Notes: generated by a model from the letters alone, not told the origin. 48,107 bases of DNA from Actinocrinis sp035605935 (GCF_035605935.1 NZ_DATNGK010000289.1:1-48107); one strand, 5' to 3'; positions 34,451 to 43,425 are shown, counted from the stretch's first letter. A program made the numbers and translations.

Positions 34451-35716
34451 ATGCCACCGCGTTCAACTGCCGGTGCCGAGCCCTCCTCTCCCGCCTCCGA
34501 ATCCACCCGCGAGCTGGCCCGCAGGTGCGAACCCCTGGTCGATGGATTCGTGCAGCGCGTGGCCGCGGAGTGGGCTGTCCAGCTGCCCGACCATCCGACG
34601 CTGCGCGGTGTCGACGTCACGGACGCGGCCCGCCTCGCCGTCCTGACCTTCCTGCAGCGCGTTCAGGGCGCCGAGGGAGCTGTGCAGACTGCCAGAGCGC
34701 TGTTCCGGCGGCGTGCGGCGCACCGCGCTGAGGAGGGGATGCCGCTGCCGATCCTGTTGCGCACGTACACGATCGCGGCGCGCGTCGTGTTCGAAGAGCT
34801 CTGCCGCGCCGCGCGTCCTGAGGAGACGGCCGCACTGCCGCAGCTCGCGCGGCTGCTGCTGGCCACCCAGGACGAGGCGATCGACGAGGTCACGCAGGCC
34901 TATCAGGAGGAGCTTGAACTGCTCGGCTCCGCGCGCCGGGACCGCCGCCGCGAGCTGGTGCGCGACCTGGTCGCCGGAGTGGCCCCGCAGGACCCGGCCG
35001 CGCTCGAGGAGTTCGGGCTCGCGAAGGGCGCGACCGTGCTTGCGCTGGGGCTTGGCCGTGCTGAGGAACGAGCGAGCACCGCGACGCCGAAGCGCGCCGA
35101 CGCGGCGCAGGCCGCGATACACCGTCGGCTGCACCGGCTGCACGAAGCCATCGACACCTACTTCGGCGCGCCGATTCCCGTTCTGCTTGAAGGAACCGGC
35201 GGCCACGTACTCGTGCCGCGCTCAGCGGGAGGTGATTCCCTGGCGCCAGCCGCCGCGCGATCGGTCTCCGACGAGCTCGTGCGCGCGCTCGCCGGCGTCT
35301 GGGGAGGCGAGATACGGATCGCGGTGACGGTCGCCGAGCAGCCCGAGCAGATCGAGTCCGCCGCGCGCACGGCCGGCGAGATCCTGCGGTTGGTCTGCGC
35401 TCTCGGCCGCAGGCCGGGGGTTTACGCGCTTGACGATGTGCTGCTGGAATATCACCTCACCCGGCCCGGCGAGAGTTCGGATCGGCTCAGCACCCTGCTT
35501 GATCCGCTGGCCGAGCGACCCGATCTCCTGCGTACGGTGCGCGTATTCCTGGAGGAGGAGTACGACCGGCGCCGCACCGCGAGCCGCCTCGGTCTGCACC
35601 CGAACACCGTGGACAACCGGCTCGCCCGGGTGACCGAGCTGACCGGCCTCGATCCGGCCACGCCGCGCGGCGTCGCACTGCTGTTGACCGCGCTGGCGCT
35701 GCGTGACCTGCGCTGA
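34451..35716 (+). CDS. PucR/CdaR-type transcriptional regulator, 421 aa
   Basis: The C-terminal helix-turn-helix is typical of the PucR family: LLRTVRVFLEEEYDRRRTASRLGLHPNTVDNRLARVTELTG, followed by a final helix. A GGDEF-like or CdaR-type central domain lies around residues 185-340. The N-terminal all-helical domain (LARRCEPLVDGFVQRVAAEW, then LPILLRTYTIAARVVFEELC) resembles RsbR/DUF-type sensor bundles of this group. ATG 34451 is used; an upstream ATG 34364 would add 29 Arg/Ser-rich residues. It lies 140 bases after the flavoprotein gene on the same strand, and its targets are unknown. Confidence 0.82.
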   Translation: MPPRSTAGAEPSSPASESTRELARRCEPLVDGFVQRVAAEWAVQLPDHPTLRGVDVTDAARLAVLTFLQRVQGAEGAVQTARALFRRRAAHRAEEGMPLPILLRTYTIAARVVFEELCRAARPEETAALPQLARLLLATQDEAIDEVTQAYQEELELLGSARRDRRRELVRDLVAGVAPQDPAALEEFGLAKGATVLALGLGRAEERASTATPKRADAAQAAIHRRLHRLHEAIDTYFGAPIPVLLEGTGGHVLVPRSAGGDSLAPAAARSVSDELVRALAGVWGGEIRIAVTVAEQPEQIESAARTAGEILRLVCALGRRPGVYALDDVLLEYHLTRPGESSDRLSTLLDPLAERPDLLRTVRVFLEEEYDRRRTASRLGLHPNTVDNRLARVTELTGLDPATPRGVALLLTALALRDLR

Positions 35717-35765
35717 CTGGCAGCTTGCGGCAGGCAGCGGACTGCGGCAGGTTGGACGAGTGACC

Positions 35766-36590
35766 ATGGATGAGAACGCGCCGCGGGACGCGGCGGAGAA
35801 GAACGAAGCGGGGAGCGCCGCCGTCGCCGCTCTGGTGGCCAGGACCGGCGCGCGTCTGGGCGAATATGGGTTCTTCTTCGACTTCGACGGAACGCTGGCC
35901 CCGATTCAACAGGACCCTGAGTCGGTGTGGCCGGTGCCGGGCGCTACCGCCGCGCTCGCCTCGCTGGCTCGGAACGCCGGGCTCGCCGCGGTCGTGTCCG
36001 CGCGGCCGGTCGCGTTCCTCGCCGGGCGACTTGGCGGCGTGCCCGGTCTGCATCTGCACGGTCTGTACGGACTCGAATACTCGCCGGACGGCGGCGCGAC
36101 GGTCATCACCGCGCCGGAGGCCGAACCGTACGCGCCGGTGATCGCGCGTGTCGTAGCGCAAGCCCGGGATGCGTTCCCCGGCGCCCTGATCGAGGACAAG
36201 CGGCTCTCGTGCGCGCTGCACTTCCGCACCGATCCTTCGCTCGAACCGGCCATCGAGTCCTGGGCCGCGCTGCATGCCGAGGCGCACGGCCTGCGGCTTC
36301 AGCACGGCCGGATGGTCGTGGAACTCAAGCCCCCGCTGGATACCGACAAGGGCGCGGTGGTGCTGCGCGCGGCCGGCGATCTGGCCGGAGCTTGGTACTT
36401 CGGCGACGATCTCGGCGACCTGCCCGCGTTCGCCGCCTTGGACAAGCTGGCCGCCGAGCAGCCCGGATTCCACGCCGTGCGGGTCGCGGTCGGCACCGCG
36501 GAAGGCCGGGGCGCGGCACTCGGCGAGCACGCTGATGTGTTGCTGGACGCGCCGGAATCGGTGCCCACGCTGCTGGATTCGTTGGCCTAG
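35766..36590 (+). CDS. otsB: Trehalose-6-phosphate phosphatase, 274 aa
   Basis: A HAD-superfamily enzyme that removes phosphate from trehalose 6-phosphate. The first motif, FFFDFDGTLAPI, contains nucleophile D39 and D41. The motif II region is AAVVSARP. The cap domain includes HLHGLYGLEYSPDGG and a substrate-contact HGRMVVELKPPLDTDKGAV. The last HAD motif is YFGDDLGDLPAF. Length matches OtsB enzymes of about 250-280. ATG 35766 is used; GTG 35760 is two codons earlier with a better-spaced AGG. No trehalose-phosphate synthase (otsA) lies nearby, so the partner must be elsewhere. Catalytic motifs make this call strong. Confidence 0.93.
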   Translation: MDENAPRDAAEKNEAGSAAVAALVARTGARLGEYGFFFDFDGTLAPIQQDPESVWPVPGATAALASLARNAGLAAVVSARPVAFLAGRLGGVPGLHLHGLYGLEYSPDGGATVITAPEAEPYAPVIARVVAQARDAFPGALIEDKRLSCALHFRTDPSLEPAIESWAALHAEAHGLRLQHGRMVVELKPPLDTDKGAVVLRAAGDLAGAWYFGDDLGDLPAFAALDKLAAEQPGFHAVRVAVGTAEGRGAALGEHADVLLDAPESVPTLLDSLA

Positions 36591-36668
36591 ACCGGCCGAA
36601 AGCGGGTCTACGACTGACACGACATCGGCGCACCGTGAGAAACTGTCCCGGTGAAGGAGCAACCCCGC

Positions 36669-36995
36669 ATGCGCCCCGTGCCGCTGCTGTATGAGCCGGT
36701 TGCCGAGGAAGCGCAGGACAATCGGTTCTTCGGGCTGGACGACATCACCGACGCCGCGGAGTTGCTTGAGCGCGCCACCGATCTGCACACGGCGTTCCGC
36801 GCGGCCGCCGACCGGGCCGGCGCGTATCAGGCCATCGCTGCGGCGGAACTGACCGACCCGCGCCGTTTCGACCGGATCACCTACCCCGAGCTGGCCGAGC
36901 GGATCGGGGTCACCGAGGCGGTGGCCGAGACGATGGCCGAACGCGGCCGGCAGATCCTCAAGGGCGAGGCCGACGAGCACGGCAGCAGGTATTGA
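36669..36995 (+). CDS. Hypothetical protein with helix-turn-helix-like core, 108 aa
   Basis: I do not recognise a named family. The protein is entirely helical by composition: ITDAAELLERATDLHTAFRAAADRAGAYQAIAAAE, then FDRITYPELAERIGVTEAVAETMAERGRQILKGEA. The second part reads like a helix-turn-helix (residues about 68-90), so DNA binding is possible but unproven. ATG 36669 is chosen because AAGGAG lies nine bases before it; GTG 36651 would place the start before that ribosome site. It lies between otsB and the DUF2079 gene on the same strand. Confidence 0.75.
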   Translation: MRPVPLLYEPVAEEAQDNRFFGLDDITDAAELLERATDLHTAFRAAADRAGAYQAIAAAELTDPRRFDRITYPELAERIGVTEAVAETMAERGRQILKGEADEHGSRY

Positions 36996-37083
36996 ACCGC
37001 GCCCGAACGGCGCCGCACTCAAGCAGAACAGCCCATCCTCTGCCGGAAACCGAACATTCGCCTGACAGGAGTGGAGAGCGGCC

Positions 37084-38739
37084 TTGACCGCCGTCGCGAG
37101 TACCCCAGCAACCATCGGAGGCGAGGCCGCGCCGGTCGACGAGCGCGAGGCCCCGCCCCGCCGCTGGCCGCATGTGCTCGGCGTCGGCGCGATCGTCTCG
37201 CTGTACGCGGCGCTGTACTCGACCTACCTGCTCATCCTGCACTCGACGCTGCAGGACGGACTCGCCGATGTCGGCGAATACGACCAGGCCATCTCCGGCT
37301 ACGCGCACTTCATGGGGCCGCACTCCCCCTTCGTCGGGCTGCACGGCGCGGGCGACGCCGGAACCCTGCAACTGGCCGACCACTTCACCCCGCTGCTGGT
37401 GCTGTTGGCCCCTTTCTACTGGATCCACGACGGCCCCGAGACGCTGCTGATCGAGACCGGGGTGCTAACCGCGCTGCCGATCATCCCGCTGTGGCTCTTC
37501 GTGCGGCGCGCGGTGCGCAACTCGGGGCGGTTCGGCGCGTTCGCCGGGAACCTGTCCGCGTATCTGGTCGTGATCGGCTACGGCGTGACCTGGCCGCTGC
37601 AGATGGCGCTGTGGTTCGAGTTCCACGAGGTCTTCCTGGAACTGCCGATCCTGATGTGGATGATCGAGCGGGCTCAGGCCGGACGGCTGCGGCAGGCCGC
37701 GCTGATCAGCCTGCTGCTGCTCGGTGTCAAGGACGACATGGGCTTCGTCGTGGCCGTCTTCGGGCTCTATCTCGCCACGAAGGACGCGACGGCGCGGGAC
37801 TGGTGGCGGCTGCTGCGGCGCGCGCCGCGGCGTCCGCGGCTGCTGCTGGAGACGATCCGGCGCTGTGACCGTGCCTGGTTCCTCGCGCTCGTGCCGATCG
37901 GGATCGGCATGGTCTGGCTGGTGGCGCAGGTGCTGCTGCCCGCGGCCGGCGGCAGCCCGAACCGGAATTTCACCTACACCGAGTTCGGCTCGAACCAGTC
38001 AGCGGCGATCCACGCGATGCTGGCCGACCCGGGGAACACCTTCGGCACGCTGTTCAACTCGCCGTTCAAGCGGCAGACGCTGGAAATGCTGCTATGGCCC
38101 GTGCTCGGGCTGTGCCTGCTCTCCCCGCTGAGCCTGATGGCCCTGCCGCTGGTGATGGAGCGGTTCCTGTCGGTCAATCAGCTGTACTGGGTGATGCCGT
38201 ACCACTACAACGCGTTCTTGGTGCCGATCATCTTCTGCGGGGGCGTCGACGGGGCGTTGCGGCTCTCCCGCTGGCTGACGTCGGCTCGGCTAAGTGGCAC
38301 GGTCGCCGGACACGGACAGTTGGTCCGCAGCGCGCTGATGACGGCGTTCGCGATGTACGTGGCCGCATACGCGTGGTGGACGTTCGATCGTTATCCGATG
38401 CACCACATGACGCAGGCGGCCTTCTGGGACGTGTCGAATCCGAGCGTCGTGGCCGCGAAGCAGGCGGCGTCGCAGATCCCGGACAACGTGTATGTGGCTT
38501 CTGCGACGCAGATCGGCCCGCACCTGCTCAGCCGGGACAAGGTCGTGTTGTGGGCGCCGCCAGGCGATCGGCACTATCCGCCCGCGTCGTGGGTGCTCGC
38601 GGACGTTGAGCGGCCCTCGTATCCGTTCAAGAACGTCGCGGCCCAGCAGGCGGAAGTGCAGCGGCTTGAGTCGAAGGGTTACCGGATCGTCTTCCAGCGT
38701 GACGGCTGGATCGTGTTGCATGACGCGGCACTTGGCTGA
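37084..38739 (+). CDS. DUF2079 integral membrane protein, 551 aa
   Basis: About ten or more hydrophobic segments, with the DUF2079 signatures GEYDQAISGYAHFMGPHSPF and LADHFTPLLVLLAPFYW after the first helix, then VKDDMGFVVAVFGLYL. GT-C glycosyltransferases have this plan, so the protein may transfer sugars from a lipid carrier outside the membrane; that is inference. The C-terminal soluble part (residues about 455-551, from ASQIPDNVYVASATQIGPHL to RIVFQRDGWIVLHD) faces the outside. TTG 37084 follows GGAGTGGAGAG. The gene ends at a two-way terminator. Confidence 0.88.
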   Translation: MTAVASTPATIGGEAAPVDEREAPPRRWPHVLGVGAIVSLYAALYSTYLLILHSTLQDGLADVGEYDQAISGYAHFMGPHSPFVGLHGAGDAGTLQLADHFTPLLVLLAPFYWIHDGPETLLIETGVLTALPIIPLWLFVRRAVRNSGRFGAFAGNLSAYLVVIGYGVTWPLQMALWFEFHEVFLELPILMWMIERAQAGRLRQAALISLLLLGVKDDMGFVVAVFGLYLATKDATARDWWRLLRRAPRRPRLLLETIRRCDRAWFLALVPIGIGMVWLVAQVLLPAAGGSPNRNFTYTEFGSNQSAAIHAMLADPGNTFGTLFNSPFKRQTLEMLLWPVLGLCLLSPLSLMALPLVMERFLSVNQLYWVMPYHYNAFLVPIIFCGGVDGALRLSRWLTSARLSGTVAGHGQLVRSALMTAFAMYVAAYAWWTFDRYPMHHMTQAAFWDVSNPSVVAAKQAASQIPDNVYVASATQIGPHLLSRDKVVLWAPPGDRHYPPASWVLADVERPSYPFKNVAAQQAEVQRLESKGYRIVFQRDGWIVLHDAALG

Positions 38740-38771
38740 GCTGCCGCAGCGCTTGGCCAAGCCGTTGAGCC

Positions 38772-38799
38772 GGCGGCCCGCTCCACCGTGCGGGCCGCC
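38772..38799. terminator. Bidirectional terminator
   Basis: GGCGGCCCGC and GCGGGCCGCC form a perfect 10-bp stem around TCCACCGT, between the convergent DUF2079 and DUF3145 genes. Confidence 0.88.
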
Positions 38800-38828
38800 C
38801 TGACCGAATCGCCTGCTTGAGCCGGCTG

Positions 38829-39320
38829 CTAAACCACCTGATGCAGCCAGCGGACCGGCGCACCGTCGCCGGCGCAGCGGAACGGCTCGAGCTCGTCGTC
38901 CCAAGGCTTGCCGAGCAGATTCTGCAGCTCGGCCTCAAGATCGCCGCCGCGCCCGGCCCGCAGCATCGCGGCGCGCAGCCGGTCCTCGGAGATCATGATG
39001 TCGCCGTGCACTCCGGTGACGGCGTGGAACACCCCGAGTTCCGGGGTGGAGGAGTAGCGTTCCCCCTCGGCGCCGACCGAGGGCTCCTCGGTCACCTCGA
39101 AGCGCAACAGCTGCCAACCGCGCAGCGCGGAGGCCAGCCTGGTCGCGGTGCCGGGCTCCGCGGTCCACGGCAGCTCGGCGCGCCAGGTCGACGGCGCGGC
39201 GGGCTGCCGCGCCCAGTCCAGGCTCACGCGCACGCCCAGGACACCCGCGACCGCCCACTCGACGTGCGGGCACAGCGCGCGGGGCGCGGAGTGGATGTAC
39301 AGGACTCCACGAGTAGGCAC
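38829..39320 (-). CDS. DUF3145 family protein, 163 aa
   Basis: A conserved actinobacterial protein of unknown function. The start PTRGVLYIHSAPRALCPHVEWAV is the family hallmark, with SLDWARQPAAPSTWRAELPW, LRFEVTEEPS, MISEDRLRAAM and the end WDDELEPFRCAGDGAPVRWLHQVV. GTG 39320 is chosen because AAGGAG stands six bases upstream; it gives the family's usual length of about 165. A longer reading to 39545 would be incorrect. The protein is soluble and probably cytoplasmic, and is a core gene of the order rather than accessory. Confidence 0.93.
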   Translation of the reverse strand: MPTRGVLYIHSAPRALCPHVEWAVAGVLGVRVSLDWARQPAAPSTWRAELPWTAEPGTATRLASALRGWQLLRFEVTEEPSVGAEGERYSSTPELGVFHAVTGVHGDIMISEDRLRAAMLRAGRGGDLEAELQNLLGKPWDDELEPFRCAGDGAPVRWLHQVV

Positions 39321-39949
39321 GGCGGTCTCCTTCGGTCGGCGATCGGTGGACGAGGTGCGCCTTCCCCAGCGGCCTTGTCCCGTAGCTGCCAACCCAGCGA
39401 GTCCGTCGCTGTGTCGCCTTCGCGAGTCGTACTTGTCTGTATATTCACTTATCAGGCCAACGCAACCACACAACCGGGCCAATCTCTCGATCGGTCCGTG
39501 CGGATGCACGAGGCGTCCGCAACTGCTGTGCAGAATGTTCCCCACAAACGAGCCTGCCTCACCTTTTGCCGAGGCGAAGTTCTGGCTCGCAGCCGCCGCA
39601 AGCGTATCGCGAAACGGCGATCAACGCGTGGAACAAGTGCCGACCTCGGGAAGACGAGCCCGTATCAACCAAGTGCCATGTGGCTCAGGCAACCGGTGGA
39701 TCAGGTACCGCCGTCCCGCCCCGCGACCTTATTGGAAGCATCCCGGGCATGTCAGGAGCCCGTACGGGTGACAATCTGACGAAGGATCACCGGAGCGGAC
39801 CGATCAGCGGCTCAGCCGGTCGTCCGAATCTTCGGACATTGCCACCCAAGCGCTGGTCATGACGCGTCCGCGGTTAGTTCGGCTGGGCCATCGGCGCTGT
39901 CGCCGCGTCACATCTGGCCGGTCCGCGGCAGAGCGGATAGATCCCTCGA
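39321..39949. other. Intergenic stretch upstream of DUF3145
   Basis: No gene is supported in 630 bases. Open frames here are short and lack ribosome sites. It contains a probable promoter (39438-39465, minus strand) and the A/T-rich leader around it. I saw no tRNA or repeat. Confidence 0.45.
39438..39465 (-). promoter_or_regulatory. Probable housekeeping promoter of DUF3145
   Basis: On the minus strand TTGCGT and TATACA stand 16 bases apart, matching the sigma-70-type consensus at most positions, 118 bases upstream of the DUF3145 start. Confidence 0.5.
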
Positions 39950-40294
39950 TCAGCTCTTGCCCATGGTGCCGACCAGTGCCCAAACGGAGCAGCACACGCC
40001 CGCGGCAAGCAGTGCGGCACACAGCCAACGGCTGCGTCTCGCCAGCGCGGCGCGGCGCAGGATCTTGCGTTCCACGGCATAGAGGAACGACAACTCCTGC
40101 GCGAGCCAGGCCTCGACATCCGAGGCCGGCGGGCGTCCGTGGCGATCCATCAGCTTTCCGCCCTCTCCGCTGCGCTGGTCTGACGCTTCTTCGGTCTGTG
40201 CCGCCGCGGCGGACGAACCGGCCGGGGCGGCGCACACCGGTCCAAAAGCCGGTCGCCGGGAGGTTTCGGGCGAGAGCCCCGATCCACCCGGCAT
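39950..40294 (-). CDS. Small membrane protein, 114 aa
   Basis: I do not recognise a family. GGGAG with nine bases to the ATG at 40294 sets the start. Residues 1-48 are a low-complexity Ser/Ala/Pro/Glu segment (PETSRRPAFGPVCAAP). A charged helix follows (DVEAWLAQELSFLYAVERKILRRAALARRSR). Residues about 88-108 form one membrane helix (WLCAALLAAGVCCSVWALVG), ending TMGKS. The Arg-rich helix before the anchor predicts a cytoplasmic N-terminus. Its layout resembles the possible protein at 1190-1444. It is 123 bases downstream of the CDF gene on the same strand and might be co-transcribed with it. Confidence 0.68.
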   Translation of the reverse strand: MPGGSGLSPETSRRPAFGPVCAAPAGSSAAAAQTEEASDQRSGEGGKLMDRHGRPPASDVEAWLAQELSFLYAVERKILRRAALARRSRWLCAALLAAGVCCSVWALVGTMGKS

Positions 40295-40417
40295 TGCGAC
40301 TTTCTCCCAGAGCAGCCGCGGGTACAAGACCTCCACGCAAGCGTTACTTAGCCGTGACATTAGTCGGATGTGCATTCCATCGCACGCGACTGCGTCAGCG
40401 GCCGAACGCCCAACGCC

Positions 40418-41359
40418 CTAGCGGTGCTCGCTGTGCGGCGGGGTGCGTTCGATCGTGAGCAGAGCCTCCGGCGCGTGGTCCACCTGAAGCGTCGTGTGCT
40501 GAATCCCGTATCGCTCGCGCAGCAGCTCTTGAAGGCGGCCGCGTACCGCGTGGCAGTCCTGGCCAGGCACTACGAGCACATGCGCGGAGAGGGCCGCGAA
40601 GCCCGAGGTGATGGTCCAGATGTGCAGGTCGTGCACCTCGGAGATCTCGGGATCCGAAGCCATCGCGCCGCCGACCGCGGCCGGATCGAGCCCGGCCGGA
40701 GCGCCTTCCAGGAAGATCCGCCACGAGTCGCGCACCAGCCGGTACCCGGCCCGCGCCATCAGCGCCGCGACAAAGAGCGAGGCGATCGCGTCGGCGCGGT
40801 TGAAGCCGGTGGTCAGCACCACGATCCCGGAGATCGCGGTGGCGAGGAAAGCCCAGGCGTCGTTCAGGATGTGCTGGAACGCGCCCTCGACGTTCAAGCT
40901 CGTCCGGTTCGCCCGGCTGATCAGCAGCGCCGCCGCGGCGTTGACCGCGATGCCGACGAGCGCGGTCACGGTGACCGCTCCCCCGGCCACGATCGGCGGC
41001 TCGACCAACCGGCGCACCGCCTCGTAGGTGAACACGACGACGAGCACCAGCAGGGTGATCCCGTTGGCCTGCGCGGAAAGGATCTCGGCGCGGCGCAGTC
41101 CGTAGGTCCACGGCCCGCTCGCCGGGCGCGCCGCCAGCCGCATCGCGAACAGCGCGAGACCGAGCGACGCGGCGTCGGTGAGCATGTGGCCTGCGTCGGA
41201 GATCAAGGCGAGTGAGCGAGAGGCGAGGCCTACGGTCACCTCCGCCGCCATGAACGCCAGGATCAGGCCGAGCGCGCCGGTCAGGTAGCGGCGATCCGAG
41301 TCGGCCGAGACCGCCGCGCCATGGCCGTGTTCATGCTCGTGCCCGTGCTCGCCGCTCAT
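40418..41359 (-). CDS. Cation diffusion facilitator, CzcD/ZitB-like zinc exporter, 313 aa
   Basis: A proton-driven metal efflux pump in the cytoplasmic membrane. The cytoplasmic N-terminus is His-rich (GEHGHEHEHGHG) and likely binds metal. Six helices carry the metal-site motifs SDAGHMLTD (helix 2, with D/H) and HILNDAWAF (helix 5, HxxxD), the usual zinc site of ZitB-type carriers. The C-terminal cytoplasmic ferredoxin-like domain (residues about 215-305) ends with VDHAPEALLTIER. Met at 41359 is chosen: residues read before it are Cys-rich and unlike the family. A 7-1-7 palindrome of Zur type lies 44 bases upstream, which suggests zinc-dependent control. Confidence 0.93.
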   Translation of the reverse strand: MSGEHGHEHEHGHGAAVSADSDRRYLTGALGLILAFMAAEVTVGLASRSLALISDAGHMLTDAASLGLALFAMRLAARPASGPWTYGLRRAEILSAQANGITLLVLVVVFTYEAVRRLVEPPIVAGGAVTVTALVGIAVNAAAALLISRANRTSLNVEGAFQHILNDAWAFLATAISGIVVLTTGFNRADAIASLFVAALMARAGYRLVRDSWRIFLEGAPAGLDPAAVGGAMASDPEISEVHDLHIWTITSGFAALSAHVLVVPGQDCHAVRGRLQELLRERYGIQHTTLQVDHAPEALLTIERTPPHSEHR

Positions 41360-41402
41360 ACCACCAGCATAGCCGGTAAAACAGCATATTGAGATATGAC
41401 AA

Positions 41403-41417
41403 TGACAACGGTTGTCG
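41403..41417. promoter_or_regulatory. Zur-like 7-1-7 box upstream of the CDF gene
   Basis: TGACAACGGTTGTCG is a 7-1-7 inverted repeat with only the outermost pair unmatched, like the TGAxAAx-N-xTTxTCA boxes bound by Fur/Zur proteins in actinomycetes. TGACAA also occurs six bases away (41397-41402). Two TATGCT elements downstream on the minus strand could be -10 boxes. Assignment to Zur is inference. Confidence 0.6.
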
Positions 41418-41435
41418 GCACCGGCTGACCCCAAC

Positions 41436-42362
41436 TCAGCTCAGCTGCGGAGCCACCTCGGCCGCGATGAGCTCCAGATGATCGAGGTCCGTCATGTCCT
41501 GGATCTGGAGGTAGACGCGAGTCGCCCCGGCCTGCGCGAAGCGGCCGAGCGTGTCGACGACCTCGGCCGGAGAGCCCGCGTAGCCGTTGGTCCGCAGCCA
41601 GTCACGGGGTACGCCGCTGGCCTCGGTCCGCCGCGCCACCTCGGCGTCGTTCCTGCCGACCACCGTCGTGCTGGCGACCGAGTACACGATCGAGCCCGGG
41701 TCCCGGCCCAGCTCGCTCGCCGCCGCGCGCACTCGCTCGAACCCGTCGATCGTCTCCTGCAGCGGCCGGAAGCCGACGTTGAACTCGTCGGCGTACTGGG
41801 CGGCCAGCCGCGGAGTGCGCTTCGGGCCGCCGCCGCCCACGATGATCGGCGGGTGCGGCCGCTGCGCCGGCTTGGGCAGCGCGGGTGAATTCTCCAGCTG
41901 ATATGCCTTGCCCTGGAAGGAGTAAGTCTCGCCTTCGGGGGTGTCCCATAGCCCGGTGACGATGGCGAGCTGTTCTTCGAGCAGATCGAAGCGCTTGTCC
42001 GGGAACGGGATGCCGTACGCGGTGTGCTCGTCGCCGAACCAGCCGGTGCCGAGACCGAGCTCGACCCGGCCGCCGGACATCAGGTCCACCTGCGCGACCT
42101 GGATCGCCAGCGGGCCGGGCAGCCGGAAGGTCGCCGGGGAGACCAGCGTGCCCAGCCGGATGCGGGAGGTTTCGCGGGCCAGACCGGCCAGCGTGATCCA
42201 GGCGTCGGTCGGTCCGGGCAGCCCGGAGGCCTCGCCCATCTTCAGATAGTGATCCGAGCGGAAGAAGGCGTCGAAGCCCAACTCCTCGGTCGCCTTGGCG
42301 ATGGCGAGCTGTGTGTCGTAGGAAGCGCCCTGCTGGGGTTCGGTGAAGATGCGCAGATGCAT
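41436..42362 (-). CDS. LLM-class F420-type oxidoreductase, 308 aa
   Basis: A luciferase-like monooxygenase-family TIM-barrel enzyme of the group that uses F420 (TIGR03560 type). The start MHLRIFTEPQQGASYDTQLA is characteristic; GFDAFFRSDHYLKMG, RVELGLGTGWFGDEHTAYGIPFP, HPPIIVGGGGPKRTPRLAAQYADEFNV and the C-terminal VYLQIQDMTDLDHLELIAAEV follow. ATG 42362 is preceded by AGGATGG and fits the family start; an in-frame ATG 42371 is three codons earlier. The substrate is unknown. The gene is divergent from the peptidase and lies upstream of the CDF gene on the same strand, but is separated from it by the Zur-like box. Confidence 0.88.
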   Translation of the reverse strand: MHLRIFTEPQQGASYDTQLAIAKATEELGFDAFFRSDHYLKMGEASGLPGPTDAWITLAGLARETSRIRLGTLVSPATFRLPGPLAIQVAQVDLMSGGRVELGLGTGWFGDEHTAYGIPFPDKRFDLLEEQLAIVTGLWDTPEGETYSFQGKAYQLENSPALPKPAQRPHPPIIVGGGGPKRTPRLAAQYADEFNVGFRPLQETIDGFERVRAAASELGRDPGSIVYSVASTTVVGRNDAEVARRTEASGVPRDWLRTNGYAGSPAEVVDTLGRFAQAGATRVYLQIQDMTDLDHLELIAAEVAPQLS

Positions 42363-42612
42363 GGCGTCCATCCTGGCACCATGACCGGCCCGGCGGCGGC
42401 CGGTGCTCCTTACCGGTTGTGTGCGGGAGCCTTTACCAACGATTTTCTTGAGCTGCCCTTGCCCCGCTGTGCTCCGATCATTAGCGTCGTGATCACGGTA
42501 GCGCTACCGGATCACCCACCGGCCGCCCGGTGCCCCGCCACCCACAGGGGCGAACGCTCGCGGCGGCCGCACCCACGCACGCCCGCGATCGCGGGCCGCT
42601 CCAAGGAGATCC

Positions 42613-43398
42613 ATGTCCGTGTTCCACCGCGCTATCCGTTCCATAGGCACCGCGGCGCTCGCTGTCACGCCGCTCGCCCTGCCCGCCGCCGCCGCGCCGG
42701 CCGCGATCGCCGCTCCGCTGGTGAACGCGCCCATGCAGCACACGCACGGCAGCCAGCCGCTCTTCCTGCACTCGCACGGCACCCACGCCACCACCAGCAG
42801 CACCAACTGGGGCGGCTACGCCGCGCACGGCTCGACGTACACCAGCGTCTCGGCCTCCTGGGTGCAGCCCTCGGTGAACTGCTCGGCGGGCGACGGCTAC
42901 TCCAGCTTCTGGGTCGGCCTCGACGGCTACGCCTCCAACTCGGTCGAGCAGACCGGCACCGAGGCCGACTGCTCCGGCGGCGTCGCGTACTACTCGTCCT
43001 GGTACGAGATGTACCCGGCCTACCCGGTGAACTACAGCAACACCGTGCGACCCGGCGACCACTTCACCGCCACGGTCAGCTATCTCGGCTCGAACAAGTA
43101 CCAGCTGGTACTCAAGAACACCACCCGCGGCTGGACCAAGACCACCAGCAAGACCCAGAGCGGCCTGTCGCGCGCCTCGGCCGAGATCATCGCGGAGGCG
43201 CCATACAGCAACGGCGTACTGCCGCTGGCCGACTTCGGCAAGGTGAATTTCACCGGCTCGACGGTCAACGGTTCCGCCCTGGGCAACACCACCTACGACA
43301 GCATCGACATCGTGGACTCCTCCGGAACCACCCAGGCGAGCACCTCGTCCTTGTCCGGAGGGACCTCGTTCTCCATCACCTGGAAGTCGCTGAACTGA
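42613..43398 (+). CDS. Secreted G1-family glutamic peptidase, 261 aa
   Basis: An acid-active extracellular endopeptidase of the eqolisin group. An N-terminal signal peptide (RAIRSIGTAALAVTPLALPA) is followed by a short His-rich propeptide (MQHTHGSQPLFLHSHGTH). The beta-sandwich core starts TNWGGYAAHGSTYTSVSASW. The catalytic Gln is Q113 in VEQTGTEADC, and the catalytic Glu is E195 in AEIIAEAP (E191 is less likely). C90 and C120 probably form a disulfide. Length fits bacterial members. The ATG follows AAGGAG with four bases of spacing. It stands alone, with a terminator after it. It is consistent with life at low pH. Confidence 0.9.
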   Translation: MSVFHRAIRSIGTAALAVTPLALPAAAAPAAIAAPLVNAPMQHTHGSQPLFLHSHGTHATTSSTNWGGYAAHGSTYTSVSASWVQPSVNCSAGDGYSSFWVGLDGYASNSVEQTGTEADCSGGVAYYSSWYEMYPAYPVNYSNTVRPGDHFTATVSYLGSNKYQLVLKNTTRGWTKTTSKTQSGLSRASAEIIAEAPYSNGVLPLADFGKVNFTGSTVNGSALGNTTYDSIDIVDSSGTTQASTSSLSGGTSFSITWKSLN

Positions 43399-43425
43399 AC
43401 CGGCTGACCCTCTAGGTCTTGTCGT

